Below, in pieces: positions 1-11,177 of a stretch of 64,000 nucleotides of DNA. The stretch is from Hyparrhenia diplandra (lineage: Eukaryota > Streptophyta > Magnoliopsida > Poales > Poaceae). Position 1 is the stretch's first letter; each line of letters opens with the position of its first letter. Below the pieces are notes generated by a model. That model saw only the letters and a list, made by a program, of their open reading frames with translations, was not told where the DNA came from and ran no database searches. The DNA is taken from NCBI GenBank assembly GCA_015847255.1, contig JADLZK010009305.1, positions 496,001 through 560,000 on the forward strand, read 5' to 3'. The translations under genes were made by a program, and so were the position numbers.

Positions 1-1895
1 GGGCGTTCCGGTTCGAAACGTTCGCGAAGAAGCTCGGACTTCTCGGGCGGCGGCGGGAGAGTCTGCGATGACGGCGTTACCCATCAAGACACAAGCACAA
101 AAGGCGTGCATCAAGGAACAATCATCAAGACACTTACGGCGTCAACCCTCGCCGGCCTGGCCGGTTAGGGCGTCCCCGATCCTCGTCAAGCCCTCGGCGG
201 CCCACCGACGGATCGCTCGTGGGCTCTCCACTCCCGGGGACCTCGGGCGGTCGTCAAGCCTACGACGGCCGGCCCCGGGCATGCCACCCAAGGTCGGGGG
301 GTGGGCCACCCCGGCAGCGTCGGCTCGAGAAGGGTACATCTCCTCCACCCGGCAACTCCCGCGGCTCGGGAACCCGGACCGATAAAAGTCCGGGGACCCT
401 CGGGGCGACCACGGGCACCGTCCTCGTCATGGCCGAAGGCGACGCCTCGCCGAGGGCTGCCTCGAACCCGGACACGTGGAGCAACGAGAAGTCGGGTTGT
501 ACTCCTCGTGCACCCCCCGGATCGACTAGGGTCAAGGCAAGCGGAGAGGGGCGGCGTCTCCGCGCGTCAAGAGCTCCTCTTGCGGGGGCTCTCGAGCAAA
601 GGGGGCCTCCCTCCTCGGGATGGGCAAGCGACGTCATGACCTCCTTTGGGTGGCACCATTTGCTCGGCGCTGGGTTAGCGTCGTGGGCGCGCGCGAGCCC
701 CTCGGTTCACCACCATTGGGTGGGTGGCTGACCCGCCATCGCCCGCCGGAAGCCTGGCCGCCTCGGAGGTAGCCTCAAGAACCCGGCTCGAGTCCGACCC
801 TACACAGGGCTCGGGGCCGGGGCGCCTGGGAGGGGATCCGACGAGGGCGGCGCGACATCTTGGCCATGCGACCGGCTGCGAGCCGGCCGAGGCCGAAGCG
901 CTAGCCTTCAAAGCCTTCTTGGGGTGCGAGTCGTGAAGTGGCCTCGTTTCTGGGGGCAAGAGTGCATCGAACAAGACAACCACGCGCCGGGAAGAAAATC
1001 AAGATCACGAGGCAAAAAAAAAAAGAAACTTACAAAGTCCGAGGGAGCCCTCGGCGTAAAACGAGGCTCGGGAAGGGCGCAACCGGGCGCCACACTTGCG
1101 CGCGCACCATCTCCCCGTGGCGTTAAATGCGCCGGGCCGGATTGGGGGAGGGGTTGCCGGCCCGTCCCCCGGCCGTGCCCGCGGCGCCGAGGCACTAGCG
1201 GCGGGAGGCGTCGGCTCCTCCCTTCGGGCCTCACCCCGTGACGCCGAGGTGCCCACGTGGCCAACGCCGATGGTCCTCGATGACTCGGCCGGAGGAGCCC
1301 TCGGGCGCCGCGGGCGTGGGCTGAACCCGACGCCTCGGCTCGAGGCTCGGGTTCATAGGGAAGCCCCGGACGAGGGTCGGAAACACGAGGGCTCGGTCCA
1401 TTCGGGCCGCCATGTCATCATCCGACGAGTTCATGTAGAAGCGGTCCTCGATCCTCGTCCTCCTCGGTGGTCGAGGGTGTCGGCGACTTCGCCCGCCTCC
1501 GTTGCTCGACCCGGCGCTTTTCGCGAGCCACATTCCTCTTCTTCTTCTCCTCCTTCTTCGGCGCCCGGTGCCCCTGCGCCTTCGTTCGAGCACGGTTCGC
1601 GGACCCGGCGGTCGGCATCCAAATGCGGTACGGGGAGGAGGGAGTCACGGTAGTTGATACGACCGCAAGAAGAAGGAATGAGAAAGCGCCCCGCGATATA
1701 ACACTGTAAAAGCAATGCAAGGATGCCAAAGCCAAGAGACACTCACAGGGGAGATATACCCTCGGTCGGGCGCATGGGGATCTCGGGGAATATGTGTCGG
1801 GTGTGAGACCCCAACGCATCCCTCACCCTCTTGGCCAGGCCATTGGTGGAAGCGAAGGCGACATCCGCACGCATCAAGACCGGCGGCATCGGGAG

Positions 1896-2690
1896 TCATC
1901 TTGCACATAAGCAAGGGGCGGGCCATCGCCCAGCGGCGGCAGAACCGACGCCCGGTGAAAGGCGGCGACCACGGCGGCGGCATTTACATCCTTCCCTCGG
2001 AGCCGCGGGGGACGCTTGCCTTAGGCCCTCCAGCCGGTGATGATCCTCGAGGGGACCCCGGTTCCACTTGCGGGCGGTGCTTGAGGACACGTCCGGTGTG
2101 CGCGGGAAGCGCGTTCTCGTCGTTGCGGAGGTAGAACCACCGATCCCGCCACCCCTTGTTCGAGGGGAGGTGAGCTTGGATACGATGTACCCATTAGCTC
2201 GGTTCGGCTTCGTGCGCTCCAAGACGAACTTGAAGCGGCGCAGCCTCAACACGCAGGCGCCCCGTGGTTGGCCCCCGTGAGGCGAGGGCGGTGGTAAGAT
2301 CCGCCTTGAAGAACCATAACCAAAGGTCCCAATGCGGCTCGATCCCCGGGAATCCCTCACGGAGGGTGACGAAGATGGCGGCCTAGGAGATCGAGTTCGG
2401 GGCGGATGATGAAGCTCGCCGTAGTAGTTGAGGATCGCCGGATGAACCGACCGTAGGCATCCCAAAGCCGCGCGGTGTAGATCCATCGGGCTCACCACGT
2501 AGCCATTAGGGGGTTAGGCTCCTCTTCGGCCCGGTCGGAGCAATCCACTCGGCCGCGCTTCATCGATGCGGGGACGGAGAAGCCCTTCCTCGACGAGGCG
2601 TTGTAGCTTCTCCTCCGTCGCCGTCGACCGGGCGAAAGGTTCGATGTCGAGCACCTCCCTCGCGGCTGTCTCCACTTGGGAATGCGCCAT
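1896..2690 (-). pseudogene. Antisense ORF of the Tat-like element, Transposase_28-like (PF04195 type), frameshifted
   Basis: The chosen start is the ATG at 2690, which opens MAHSQVETAAREVLDIEPF; an upstream in-frame Met exists at 2753. The reading then breaks near 2514 and resumes to 1896 in another frame. The parts visible in order are a charged N-terminus (EEKLQRLVEEGLL), a block ILNYYGELHH, FKFVLERTKPNRANGYIVSK, and, after a further frame change near 2160, GWRDRWFYLRND. The tryptophan/tyrosine-rich WRDRWFY block is the type of motif I associate with the Pfam family called putative gypsy type transposon. Arginine- and serine-rich open stretches continue on the same strand to about 140 and could be the decayed C-terminus. 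Function of this family is unknown. It is antisense to its host element and has its own TATA box at 2868-2884. Confidence 0.6.
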
Positions 2691-2867
2691 GGATGCAAGG
2701 GAGACGAAGGGTGGCAAGCTGCTAGCAACCCCGATCACACGAGCGCAAGGCAAGTGAATCTCTCTCTCTCAACTTCTCCCACACAATCTCTCTATCTCGA
2801 TTGCTCAAAGAAGAAGGCAAGAAGGCGATGGCAAAAGAACAAGGGAGCAACTATCCGCCGCCCGCGC

Positions 2868-2884
2868 GATATTTATATTTATAG
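2868..2884 (-). promoter_or_regulatory. TATA box for the antisense ORF
   Basis: On the minus strand this reads CTATAAATATAAAT, the only AT-rich island in a very GC-rich kilobase. It lies about 180 bp upstream of the ATG at 2690, a normal distance for a plant TATA box plus a leader of about 150 bases. The leader on the minus strand is rich in GA repeats. Confidence 0.5.
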
Positions 2885-3830
2885 GGAAGGGAAGGCAAAC
2901 CGCCGGCACAGGCAACCAAACCGACTCTTGGAATGGACGGGCCATGATGGAGCGAAACCGCTCATCCAACGGCCAAGCCAGCGGTGGAGCCGTCGGGCGC
3001 ATTAATGTGCCTCGGCGGTGCCCTCGATCTCGCCCGACGACAAGAAGGCGTAAAAGGTCGCGTCCCATCACGCGAGAACGATCCACGCCGCCCGGCGGCG
3101 GCGCGGCAAACGCCTCGTCTTCGGGCGAGGGGGTAAAAACCGTCAGGCCATCCATATCCAGCGGGCGCCCGACCACGAGGGGCAAAAAAGTCGATCCGTT
3201 GGCGGTTCCCGCCCCGGCTGAAACCAAACGAGCCTCGGGGCCGACACACCTACGTTCGAGGTTGCGGTGGGCCCACATGGGTTTCTCGATCGCCTCGGGA
3301 TAACCCGAGCCGGGGGACGGGATGGAAATGCACAACCGGCTATACGGGCCCTGCGGGGCTCTGGATTTCTGAGCGTGTTTAAGGCCCGCGGGTGCCGCTT
3401 ATAGAGATGTCCCATCCGTGGGAGGCCTTCGGGCCCTCGGGGGTTGGTCCGCCCAAACCGGGATACGCTAAGTGGTCATGAGGTTCTCATGGGGTGAATC
3501 CTAGATCACAAAGCCGACCCTTGCTCCGGCAAGGGCACGGGCACCCGCTTAAACAACCCCATTACAACGCTCACCGGAGGCGCGTCACATTCAATTTACG
3601 GGGGCATTGTGGCGTATCTCTCCCCTCCTCCCTCTCGGGAGGGCGGCGAGGAGCGCGTATGATCAAAGTCGAGGCTTTGAGTCGACCTTGCGACATAAGC
3701 GCGGGCCTCGGGCTGCCCACGAAAAAATAAACAGCTCCGCACAAACAAGCGCAATTTAAGAGCTGTTTCAGTCTTGCCAACGTGCGAGGTATAAAAGACC
3801 TCGAAGGAATCCGCCATTCCATTCGAGGCC

Positions 3831-3868
3831 TCGGGGGCTACACCCAACGGGTGCGCTCGCGCGCACCC
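3831..3868 (+). promoter_or_regulatory. G-run plus perfect 8-bp hairpin near the 3' LTR
   Basis: The sequence TCGGGGGCTACACCC is followed by a perfect stem GGGTGCGC / GCGCACCC with a four-base loop (3849-3868). It lies about 95 bp before the LTR. A sister motif with a different stem sequence is found at 48065-48107 in the small LTR element, so it is probably a functional cis element of these retrotransposons, perhaps a secondary polypurine tract or packaging/termination signal. The role is inference. Confidence 0.4.
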
Positions 3869-3945
3869 ATTTGTAGACGAACCACCTCGGGAAACAACAA
3901 GGCGACGGGGGCGGCGGAACCCCGGGGCGAGTTCACACTCGCTCG

Positions 3946-3961
3946 GGAGCTCGGGGCTACT
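3946..3961 (+). promoter_or_regulatory. Polypurine tract before the 3' LTR of the Tat-like element
   Basis: GGAGCTCGGGGCTACT directly precedes the LTR start TGTCGGGGACC. This is the usual place for the primer of plus-strand DNA synthesis, and the AGCTCGGGG(G)CTACT form recurs in grass gypsy elements. Confidence 0.55.
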
Positions 3962-5134
3962 TGTCGGGGACCTAAATATTGGGCCCCGAGACATTCTCAA
4001 ACTATGAGAATCTGCCGGCCTACCAAGGCCCAGTAAAACTGGCTTTGCTTTCATCCCGCACGGAGGGGCGGCCCGACGAAGCGAAGGACCGTGCCATTGA
4101 GCCACGGCGCCCACATGGCGATAGAAGCGGCCCCAAAGCGCCCCGGATGGAGTCACCACGGCGTGAAAGAGCTCATTGTGCTCACAAGGGACGAGGTTGA
4201 GGACCTCTGCAAAAAAAGCGAACCATGATGTTCCACGTCGACAGACCAACCCATGGCTCGGACTCGACCACACATCTCCGTTCGCCCGAGGTGGCCTAGC
4301 TCACCGGCCAGGGAGAAATCTCCGCCTCGCCCCGGGGGGCCTAGCTCACCACCCTCGGGTGACAAAACTCCGCCCGCCCGAGGGAGACCGGCTCTCCGTC
4401 CTCGGGCAAGGTAAGCCAACCGCCCGGCCCGGGGGACGTGCACCCTCGGGCGTGGGAGGTTCCGTCTAGAGGAAGGGGAACCGCCGCATTCAATGCGGTT
4501 GCATGACAGGCGAGGCGCCGGTGCTAGCGATACGCCGTCAAATCGAATCCGCGAATCGTCTCCCCAATCCGATTGATGGGACGCAAAAAGCTGAACCGGT
4601 GACGTATTACGCCACCCGGCATGGGAAACCAAGGTGACTTTGTTCATTTCCCAAAGCACCGTCAAAGCGCCACGTTGGGGCGGACCCTCGGGCATCGACA
4701 CGCATAGCCGGCTGCCACAGGGGCCGGCCCTCGCCATGCAAGCGTGAGGGGACGCCTCACGAGAAACCTCGGGGCCGCGCCAATAGGCGGCACGTCCACC
4801 ATCGGATCAGGGACGCGTGTCTTCGTCAAGCAACATCAAGCCGGGCCGACCCCTCGGCGCACATGCATCCGTGCGGCCTCGGGAATTAGCCACCTAGGCG
4901 ACCACCGGTGTAAACATTATCTCTCTCCTTCTCCTATAAAAGGGGAGTAATGCCTCATTAGGGAGGATTCGATCAAACCCCGCTCAACTCCGGTTCACAC
5001 GGAGGAAATCATACACCACCACCACCATAACTACGATCGTGGGACTTGAGACCCGCGTCTCTCCCTCACGACCGCCTGTATCCCCTACTGCAGGCTCACC
5101 TTTGAGCGCGAGATAACACAAGCACGACACACAC
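3962..5134 (+). repeat. 3' LTR of the Tat-like element, left segment
   Basis: The LTR opens TGTCGGGGACCTAAATATT and is interrupted at 5134 by the Athila-like element; it resumes at 14008 and ends GCCGACA at 14157, giving about 1.32 kb once the insert is removed. It contains a core promoter with TATAAAA at 4935-4941, in the expected orientation. The last five bases, CACAC (5130-5134), are the left copy of the target site duplication of the inserted element. Confidence 0.75.
4935..4941 (+). promoter_or_regulatory. TATA box of the Tat-like LTR
   Basis: TATAAAA lies in a pyrimidine-rich context (CTCTCTCCTTCTCC just upstream), about 350 bases before the LTR end when the insert is ignored. This is a typical LTR promoter layout. 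Confidence 0.55.
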
Positions 5135-6379
5135 CGTTGACACTAGTTATAACATAATATTAATAGTCAACTAATATGAAATAAGGGCATAAAATGAATA
5201 TCGACATAAGTCTAGGGGTTTGACTAACATAATTCCACTAGTTTTGGTGATTTGTATAATTTCGGGGACTTAATGGATAAATCACGAGAGAACAATGGAG
5301 AAAGTTAGGAATATACAAGACATACGATGACAAGACTTGACCGTGAAGTAACTCAACCCGAAAAGTGGACTAAAACACTCTAGAAGATACCGAAGACACC
5401 GGAACAAACGGGAGGCCGAGAAGAGGAGAGGCTGGCGGCCGCCGCACCAAATTAGGCCGGCCGCGGGGTCTAAGAGCCAATCAGGTTCATCCTTTTATGT
5501 CGGTTGGTAACCGACCTTGAGGTTGTATCTAAACCGTTGCCAAGGTCGGTTTGATCCAAGGGTTATCATTCATCGCCAAGGACTATATAAGCAGCCCCAG
5601 GCTCAGCCCCAAGGCTTATCTCTCATTATTCTCTCATAGTCTTTCTACAGAGCAAAAGTTAGGGTTTCAATTAGAAGAGAGAGAGAGAGATCCCTCTAGT
5701 TGTCTAGTTGTCTAGTTCATCTAGTTGTAACTAGATCAAGGAGAGAGTAGAGGAGAGAACTGAAGAGCCGGACCTGTCGGATCTTCTTCAACTTTGTATT
5801 CTTGCAGCAACTAGTTCGTCTTTAGCAATCTCCAGGTTCTTCATTTATTTCTAAGTATTTATTTAATTCTAGTTCTTGCTTTATTTTATTTCCTTGGATC
5901 TCTGCTCTTATTGAGTGCTCTAGTTATTAGGGTAATTAGAGTAGTAATCTGTAGTGTAGACGTGGTGTCTAGACTAGAGGTTACCCGAGGTTGCGCCAAT
6001 TCTACCGGATAGTTGTGGTAGCCCCAGGGGTGACAGCCCTGTCAGGCCTTTGTAATCCACCACGTACGGGTTGGTGATCTCGTAGAGCTTTAGGCAGCCT
6101 TCTCCCAACTTCCTTCTTCCCAGTCTTTTTCGAGAGTTGGAAAGGAACTGTTGCTCCGAAGTAGATAAAGTATAGTGAGCCTTAAATTAGATAAAACCAC
6201 TTAGAAAACCCAAAAATCCTCTCTACCCATCTTATCTATCTTTTCTAGGACGATCTTATTCCTTCTAGTACACTTCACGTTCCCGTGGGAATCGATACCT
6301 TGGAATACTCTCGGGTGAAAGCTACATCGGTATCCGTGCGCTTGCGGATTTTTTTCGTGTGCGTTAATTTATACCAACA
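5135..6379 (+). repeat. 5' LTR of the Athila-like element
   Basis: It ends in TTTATACCAACA and begins CGTTGACAC, where the 3' LTR has TGTTGACAC, so the first base of the 5' copy has changed from T to C. It contains a TATA box at 5584-5590, a GA repeat near 5680 and a repeated TCTAGTTG block just after it. Most differences from the 3' LTR are short indels in GC-rich spots. Confidence 0.93.
5584..5590 (+). promoter_or_regulatory. TATA box in the 5' LTR of the Athila-like element
   Basis: GACTATATAAGCAGCCC is a strong TATA context; the same sequence occurs in the 3' LTR at 13196-13202. Transcription would start about 30 bases downstream, leaving a long R-U5 region. Confidence 0.65.
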
Positions 6380-6386
6380 AGCTTTT

Positions 6387-6400
6387 CGGCGCCGTTCTTG
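6387..6400 (+). promoter_or_regulatory. Primer-binding site of the Athila-like element
   Basis: CGGCGCCGTTCTTG begins eight bases after the LTR end. The core GGCGCCGTT matches the 3' end complement of tRNA-Asp used by Tat and Athila elements; the bases after it have diverged. Confidence 0.55.
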
Positions 6401-6596
6401 AGTGAACAGTAGCTGTTCTAATTTAGAACTAAGGTCGTCCGTTTATCTTTTCTTTTTCCTTTTACCACTACCTTTACCACATGGATTCCACTCCTATATA
6501 TAAACTTTCCACTCCAAAGGTCGAATTGATAGAGCCACCAAAATCATCACATCCTATTCTCACGGATGGCTTTGAGATTCGATCGCTTTTATAGCC

Positions 6597-7186
6597 ATGG
6601 TTCGGGAACAACCCTTCTACGGGCTAGAAGATGAAAATCCCTACACTCACATTAGAGAATTTGAGCATTTGTGTTCTTGCCTAATTATTCCTAGCATGAC
6701 ACAAGAGACCCTTAAATGGAAATTGTTTAAGTTCTCCCTTTTGGGCAGAGAGCAAAACGTGTGGTATGCTCATACAGGTAGGAAGCGTAAATGGAAATTG
6801 GGAAGAACTCGAAAAACAAATTTTATCTTGCTTTCTTCCCTCTTTCTCAAATCGCTGCCCTTAGAATAGAAATTCTAACCTTTCAACAAAAAGAGAAGGA
6901 AACCTTAGGAGCAGCCTGGGCTAGATTCATGAGCCTTATTAAAACAGGTCCGGACCTTTCCTTACCCACGAAAATGTTCTATTATACCACTTCTATCTTG
7001 GACTCGGCAAAGGAAGCTGCTCTTCATGTTGACTTAGCTTCGGAGGTTCATTCTCGCATAAAACCATTAGTGAGGGACAAGCCATTTTTGAGAAAAATCC
7101 TTGAAAATACTCCCTACACTAGTATCTATGATGAATTTCTGAAGAAGAAGAAGTTGAGCCAAGCCCCGAATCTCCACAACAACTAG
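6597..7186 (+). pseudogene. gag of the Athila-like element, frameshifted
   Basis: Two overlapping frames (6597-6869 and 6791-7186) together cover a retrotransposon gag domain: the first has the block ENPYTHIREFEHLCSCL with KWKLFKFSLLG, the second has FQQKEKETLGAAWARFMSLI and KMFYYTTSILDSAKEAAL. These are the helical capsid segments usual for plant Ty3/gypsy gag. The start is the ATG in MVREQPFYGLED; earlier coding from about 6481 (ATGGATTCC) is possible because that reading soon stops. No zinc knuckle is seen. A one-base shift near 6830 separates the halves. Confidence 0.75.
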
Positions 7187-7390
7187 AGGAGACACAAGCA
7201 ACCGAATCTAAAATTCCTCTAAATTCTTCGACAATTCGGTTGTCGAAGAATCTCCCACTATGGGAACACAACAAATTAGGGAGGATGATGATGAACCCCA
7301 TCCCTCTATGTTTCCCTTTGAAATCGAGGATGATCTTTTTTTGAAGATTTTGGAAATGCCTCGAATTTTCCACTACAAGTAAAGCCTCTG

Positions 7391-7867
7391 GTGCATTCTA
7401 CACCATTTGAGGATGACGAGGGTCCACCCAATGATCCTTTCCTTATTGAACACATCAAAGGACTCTCGGCCATCATGAGCCGTGAGTGGTCGGCAGAGAC
7501 AGAGCTATCCTCTGAGGTAGCCCGAGTCATTGCCCCCTCAGAAGTTTTAACTTGTATTCTAAGGAATACAACCATTGAGGCTCACTATAATCCTACCATT
7601 GGGATGAATATAATATCAAAGTCATTAGCTGAAGAGCTCATTCCCAATGAGACCCTAATCCCATCTCATAAACTTTTAAGAACTCCTTCAGGAGTTACAC
7701 TTGATAGTTATGGGGTCATGAGATCTATTCCTTTGCGAATAAGAGGTTACAGTATCGTTTTAGATTTTCACATCTATGACATCTCGGACATGTCCCTCTT
7801 GATTGGTGTACCTTTAGGAACACTTTTTCAAGAGAGACTAAAACAAGACCTCTTAGATTCTGACTAG
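7391..7867 (+). pseudogene. Protease region of the Athila-like polyprotein
   Basis: The reading frame carries the retropepsin-like pattern of a loop (HYNPTIGMNIISKSLAEEL), a SPSG-like turn (RTPSGVTLDSYGV) and a second hydrophobic strand (LDFHIYDISDMSLLIGVPLG). At the place where the catalytic Asp-Ser/Thr-Gly should be, the sequence is NPTIG, so the catalytic aspartate is not visible. Related grass elements share this form, so it may be a family trait rather than a mutation. 7868-8280 continues the polyprotein linker (acidic stretch EEEEELAEP) in broken frames. Confidence 0.6.
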
Positions 7868-8281
7868 GAAATTCTCCTATCACTATCTCACTTGCACGCT
7901 CACAAAATGCGATAGTAGAACCTAAGCCTAAACAAGATCCTATTGAGGATGTCTTAATGGCACATCTAGAAGAGATGGTCGAACCAGTTTTCGATGTTGA
8001 ACATTTTATAGAAGAAGAGGAAGAACTGGCTGAGCCTATTGAACTAGATACAACAGAGGTGCCACCACGACCCTCAATTGAGTTGAAACCACTTCCCCCT
8101 GGCCTAAAATATGTCTTTCTTAATAATAACCAGAAACTCCAGCCATTATCGGTGACAAGCTTTCCCAAGAAGAAACTCATAGACTTGTCTTTGTCTTAGA
8201 AAAGACATAAATCAGCCATAGGCTACTCACTTGAAGACCTCATAGGGATTAGTCCCCAACTCTGCACGCATCGTATCCCTA

Positions 8282-8991
8282 TTGATCCTGATGCATTACA
8301 CTCAAGGGAACCACAGCGGAGGCTTAACAACGCTATGCGAGAAGTTGTTAAGAAAGAGGTTCTTAAGCTTTTTTGCATTTGGGATTATCTATCCTGTGCC
8401 ACATAGCGAGTGGGTTAGCCCCTGTTCAAGTTGTCCCAAAAAGAAAGGAGGAATGACGGTTGTTATGAATGAGAAGAATGAACTCATTCCTCAACGAACC
8501 GTCACGAGGGTGGCGTATGTGCATTGACTACTAGGAAACTTAACAAGGCAACAAAGAAAGATCACTTTCCGTTACCTTTCATCGATGAGATGTTGGAATG
8601 GCTTGCAAATCATTCTTTCTATTGTTTCCTTGATGGTTATTCCGGATATCATCAAATCCCAATCCACCCTAATGACCAAAATAAGACAACTTTTACATGC
8701 CCGTATGGAACTTATGCATACCCGACGAATGTCGTTCGGATTGTGCAATCTTTGCGGCTTCCTTCCAACGGTGCATGATGTCTATTTTCCGAAATGATTG
8801 AAAACATTATGGAGGTGTTCATGGATGACTTTACCGTCTATGGCAAAACCTTCGATGATTGCTTGGAGAATTTAGACAAAATTCTACAAAGATGTAAAGA
8901 AAATTCCTTAGTCCTGAACTGGGAGAAATGTCATTTTATGGTTCGGGAAGGAATAGTGCTAGGACATAAGGTGTCCGAAAGCATGGGATAG
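8282..8991 (+). pseudogene. Reverse transcriptase of the Athila-like element, broken in several frames
   Basis: Pieces of the RT core appear in order across three frames: RKLNKATKKDHFPLPFIDEM near 8530, FYCFLDGYSGYHQIPIHP near 8620, TFTCPYGTYAY near 8695, MSFGLCN near 8730 and the catalytic box VFMDDFTVYGKTFDDCL near 8817. The box is FMDD instead of the commoner YMDD or YVDD; the two aspartates are present. Frame changes occur near 8527, 8720 and 8780, and stop codons near 8990 end the readable part. It copies the element RNA into DNA in intact relatives. Confidence 0.85.
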
Positions 8992-9158
8992 AAGTGGATA
9001 GAGCAAAGATAGAAGTCATTGAACAACTTCCACCTCCTACAAATGTGAAAGGAGTCCGAAGCTTTCTAGGCCATGCGAGGGGTTCTATAGGCGATTCATC
9101 AAAGACTTTTCTCAAATTGCTAGACCCCTAACTCGCCTCTTAGCTAAAGATACACCTT

Positions 9159-9650
9159 TTGTTTTTGACAATGAGTGCTATGAATCATTTCAAATCCTTA
9201 AGAATGCACTCATCTCAGCTCAATTATCCGACCACCGATATGAAGCTACCTTTTGAAATCATGTGTGATGCTAGCGACTTTGCAGTAGGAGCTGTTCTTG
9301 GCCAAACTAAGGATAAAAAGCATCACGCTATATCCTATGCTAGCAAAACTTTATGGGGACCACAAGCTTAATTATACTACCACCTGAAAAGGAAATGTTG
9401 GCTGTTGTCTTTGTTATAGACAAGTTTAGATCTTACTTAGTGGGGCAAAAGATTGTTATCTACACAGATCATGCTGCTCTTAAATATCTCCTCACTAAGA
9501 AAGATGCTAAACCTCGGTTAATCCGATGGATTCTCTTGCTCCAAGAGTTTGACATAGAAATAAGAGATAAGAAAGGAGTAGAGAATTCGGTAGCTGACCA
9601 TTTGTCTAGGATCCCATATAAGGAAACATTTGAGTCACCTATTAATGACT
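9159..9650 (+). pseudogene. RT C-terminus and RNase H of the Athila-like element
   Basis: The end of the RT connection is followed by the RNase H opening MCDASDFAVGAVLGQ at about 9262, then YASKTL, EMLAVVFVIDKFRSYLVG and IYTDHAALKYLL. These are the acidic and His positions of the plant gypsy RNase H. One frame break sits near 9360. The segment ends at the short spacer ADHLSRIP (about 9595) typical before integrase. Confidence 0.85.
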
Positions 9651-10893
9651 ATTTGAGGGATGACATGCTCCTCATAGTCACACACTCCGACCCTTGGTAT
9701 GCGGATATTGTGAATTATATGGTTGCAAGTTATGTAGCACCAGGGGCGGATAAGAAGAAACTCAAATATGATGCTCGTTGTCACTTATGGGATGATCCAT
9801 ACCTTTTTCGAGTATGTCCTGATGGATTGCTACGGAGATGTGTCCCAATAGAAGAAGGGTTGAAGATTATAGATAGATGTCATGCATCACCTTATGGGGG
9901 ACATTATGGAGCATTTCGCACACATGCTAAGATCTGGCAGAGCGGATTCTATTGGCCAACAATGTATCAAGATACAAAGGAATATGTGAAAAGATGCGCG
10001 AGATGCCAGAGGCATGGAAATATTAATGCTCGGAATGCAATGCCACTTCAGAACAATCTCCAGATAGAGTTGTTTGATGTTTGGGGAATCGACTACATGG
10101 GACCATTCCCAAGGTCTGGAGATGCTGAATATATCTTGGTGGCAGTTGATTATGTGTCCAAATGGGTAGAAGCACTGCCATGTCGAGCCAATGATTCAAA
10201 GCATGCCAAGAAGATGTTCCATGAAGTAATATTTCCAAGATTTGGCACACCTAGAATGGTCATAAGTGATGGAGGATCACATTTCATTGACAAGTCTTTC
10301 GAGAAAGTTTCTTGCGGAATATGGAGTAAAACACAACGTTGCAACTCCTTACCATCCTCAAACAAGTGGCCAAGCTGAGACATCAAATAAACAAATCAAG
10401 AATATTCTACAAAAGGCGATAGATGAAATGGGAAAGAAATGGAAATACCAACTCCATGATGCACTATGGGCATATCGGCTGCATTCAAAACACCCATAGG
10501 AATGACACCATATCAGGTTGGTATATGGAAAAACATGCCACTTGCCTGTTGAATTGGAATTTAGAGCTCATTGGGCAATCAAGAGATGGAACATGGATCT
10601 CCATCTAGCTGGAAGGAACCGTCGGATGCAAATATCGAGCTAGAGGAATGGAGAGAAAAAAGCTTATCACAGTTCCAAGATTTACAAAGAAAGAACAAAA
10701 AAGGTGGCATGACAAGAGAATCAAACATAAAGAGTTCAAGCACGGAGATAAAGTTCTACTATTTAACTCAAGGGTGAAGCTCTTTGGTCATGGAAAACTT
10801 AGAAGCAAATGGGAAGGGCCATTCAATGTGCTTGACGTTGCACCACATGGCGCCGCCACACTTGAGATGATTCGGGTAACACATTTAAGGTAA
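9651..10893 (+). pseudogene. Integrase of the Athila-like element, C-terminally frameshifted
   Basis: The zinc-binding HHCC domain is complete (HASPYGGHYGAFRTHAKIW and YVKRCARCQRHG, about 9870-10020). The catalytic core shows the first Asp in WGIDYMGPFP and the second in VISDGGSHF; the Glu part and the C-terminus lie after a frameshift near 10290 (HPQTSGQAETSNKQIKNIL). A last piece at 10648-10893 reads KLFGHGKLRSKWEGPF, the usual GPF/Y-like end of the gypsy integrase. Insertion of the DNA copy is its role in intact elements. Confidence 0.88.
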
Positions 10894-11163
10894 ATGGCCA
10901 TCGTTTAAAAGTTTTTCTAGAACCCCGAAAAGTCAAAAGAAATTGACTTAATTGAATTCTTGCAATTTAATGATCCAATCTAAGAGCAACTCCTAAAAAA
11001 CCTCTAGGCAACATGGACTTAAGTGGTTAACCACTAACGCTTAACATGTTCCACAAGTTTTGTTGTCTATTTGAGTTTTGCGGGATTTAAGGGAAAGAGA
11101 CATGATAGGATGACACTCTCATCCTTTGTCTACCTCAACTTCCACAACCCGACATGTCAATCT

Positions 11164-11177
11164 AGCTTGGGGGAGGG
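11164..11177 (+). promoter_or_regulatory. Internal polypurine-tract-like site
   Basis: AGCTTGGGGGAGGG lies about 270 bases after the integrase end and 1.56 kb before the 3' LTR. Athila and related elements often have such a second tract between pol and the 3' LTR. The region from here to 12736 has no recognisable ORF, so an env-like third ORF, if it ever existed, is lost. Confidence 0.4.

Larger units (their letters stand above)
1..3961 (+). mobile_element. Tat-like Ty3/gypsy element, 3' internal region (5' part outside window)
   Basis: This very GC-rich stretch leads into an LTR that starts TGTCGGGGACC at 3962, and the bases just before it (AGCTCGGGGCTACT) have the form of the polypurine tract usual for grass gypsy elements. 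The LTR therefore lies at the 3' end and the element reads on the plus strand. No gag or pol domain is visible here. What is visible is a decayed antisense ORF (1896-2690), a position known for the extra ORFs of Tat-lineage elements, between pol and the 3' LTR. The right-hand half of this stretch, 2890-3790, holds no convincing ORF. Lineage assignment rests on the antisense ORF and the LTR style, not on pol. Confidence 0.65.

Noticed and set aside
68..1264. Long overlapping open frames on both strands at the left edge
   Set aside because: The region is very GC-rich, which removes stops in all frames. The products are Arg/Pro/Gly-rich with no motif, and they overlap each other on both strands.
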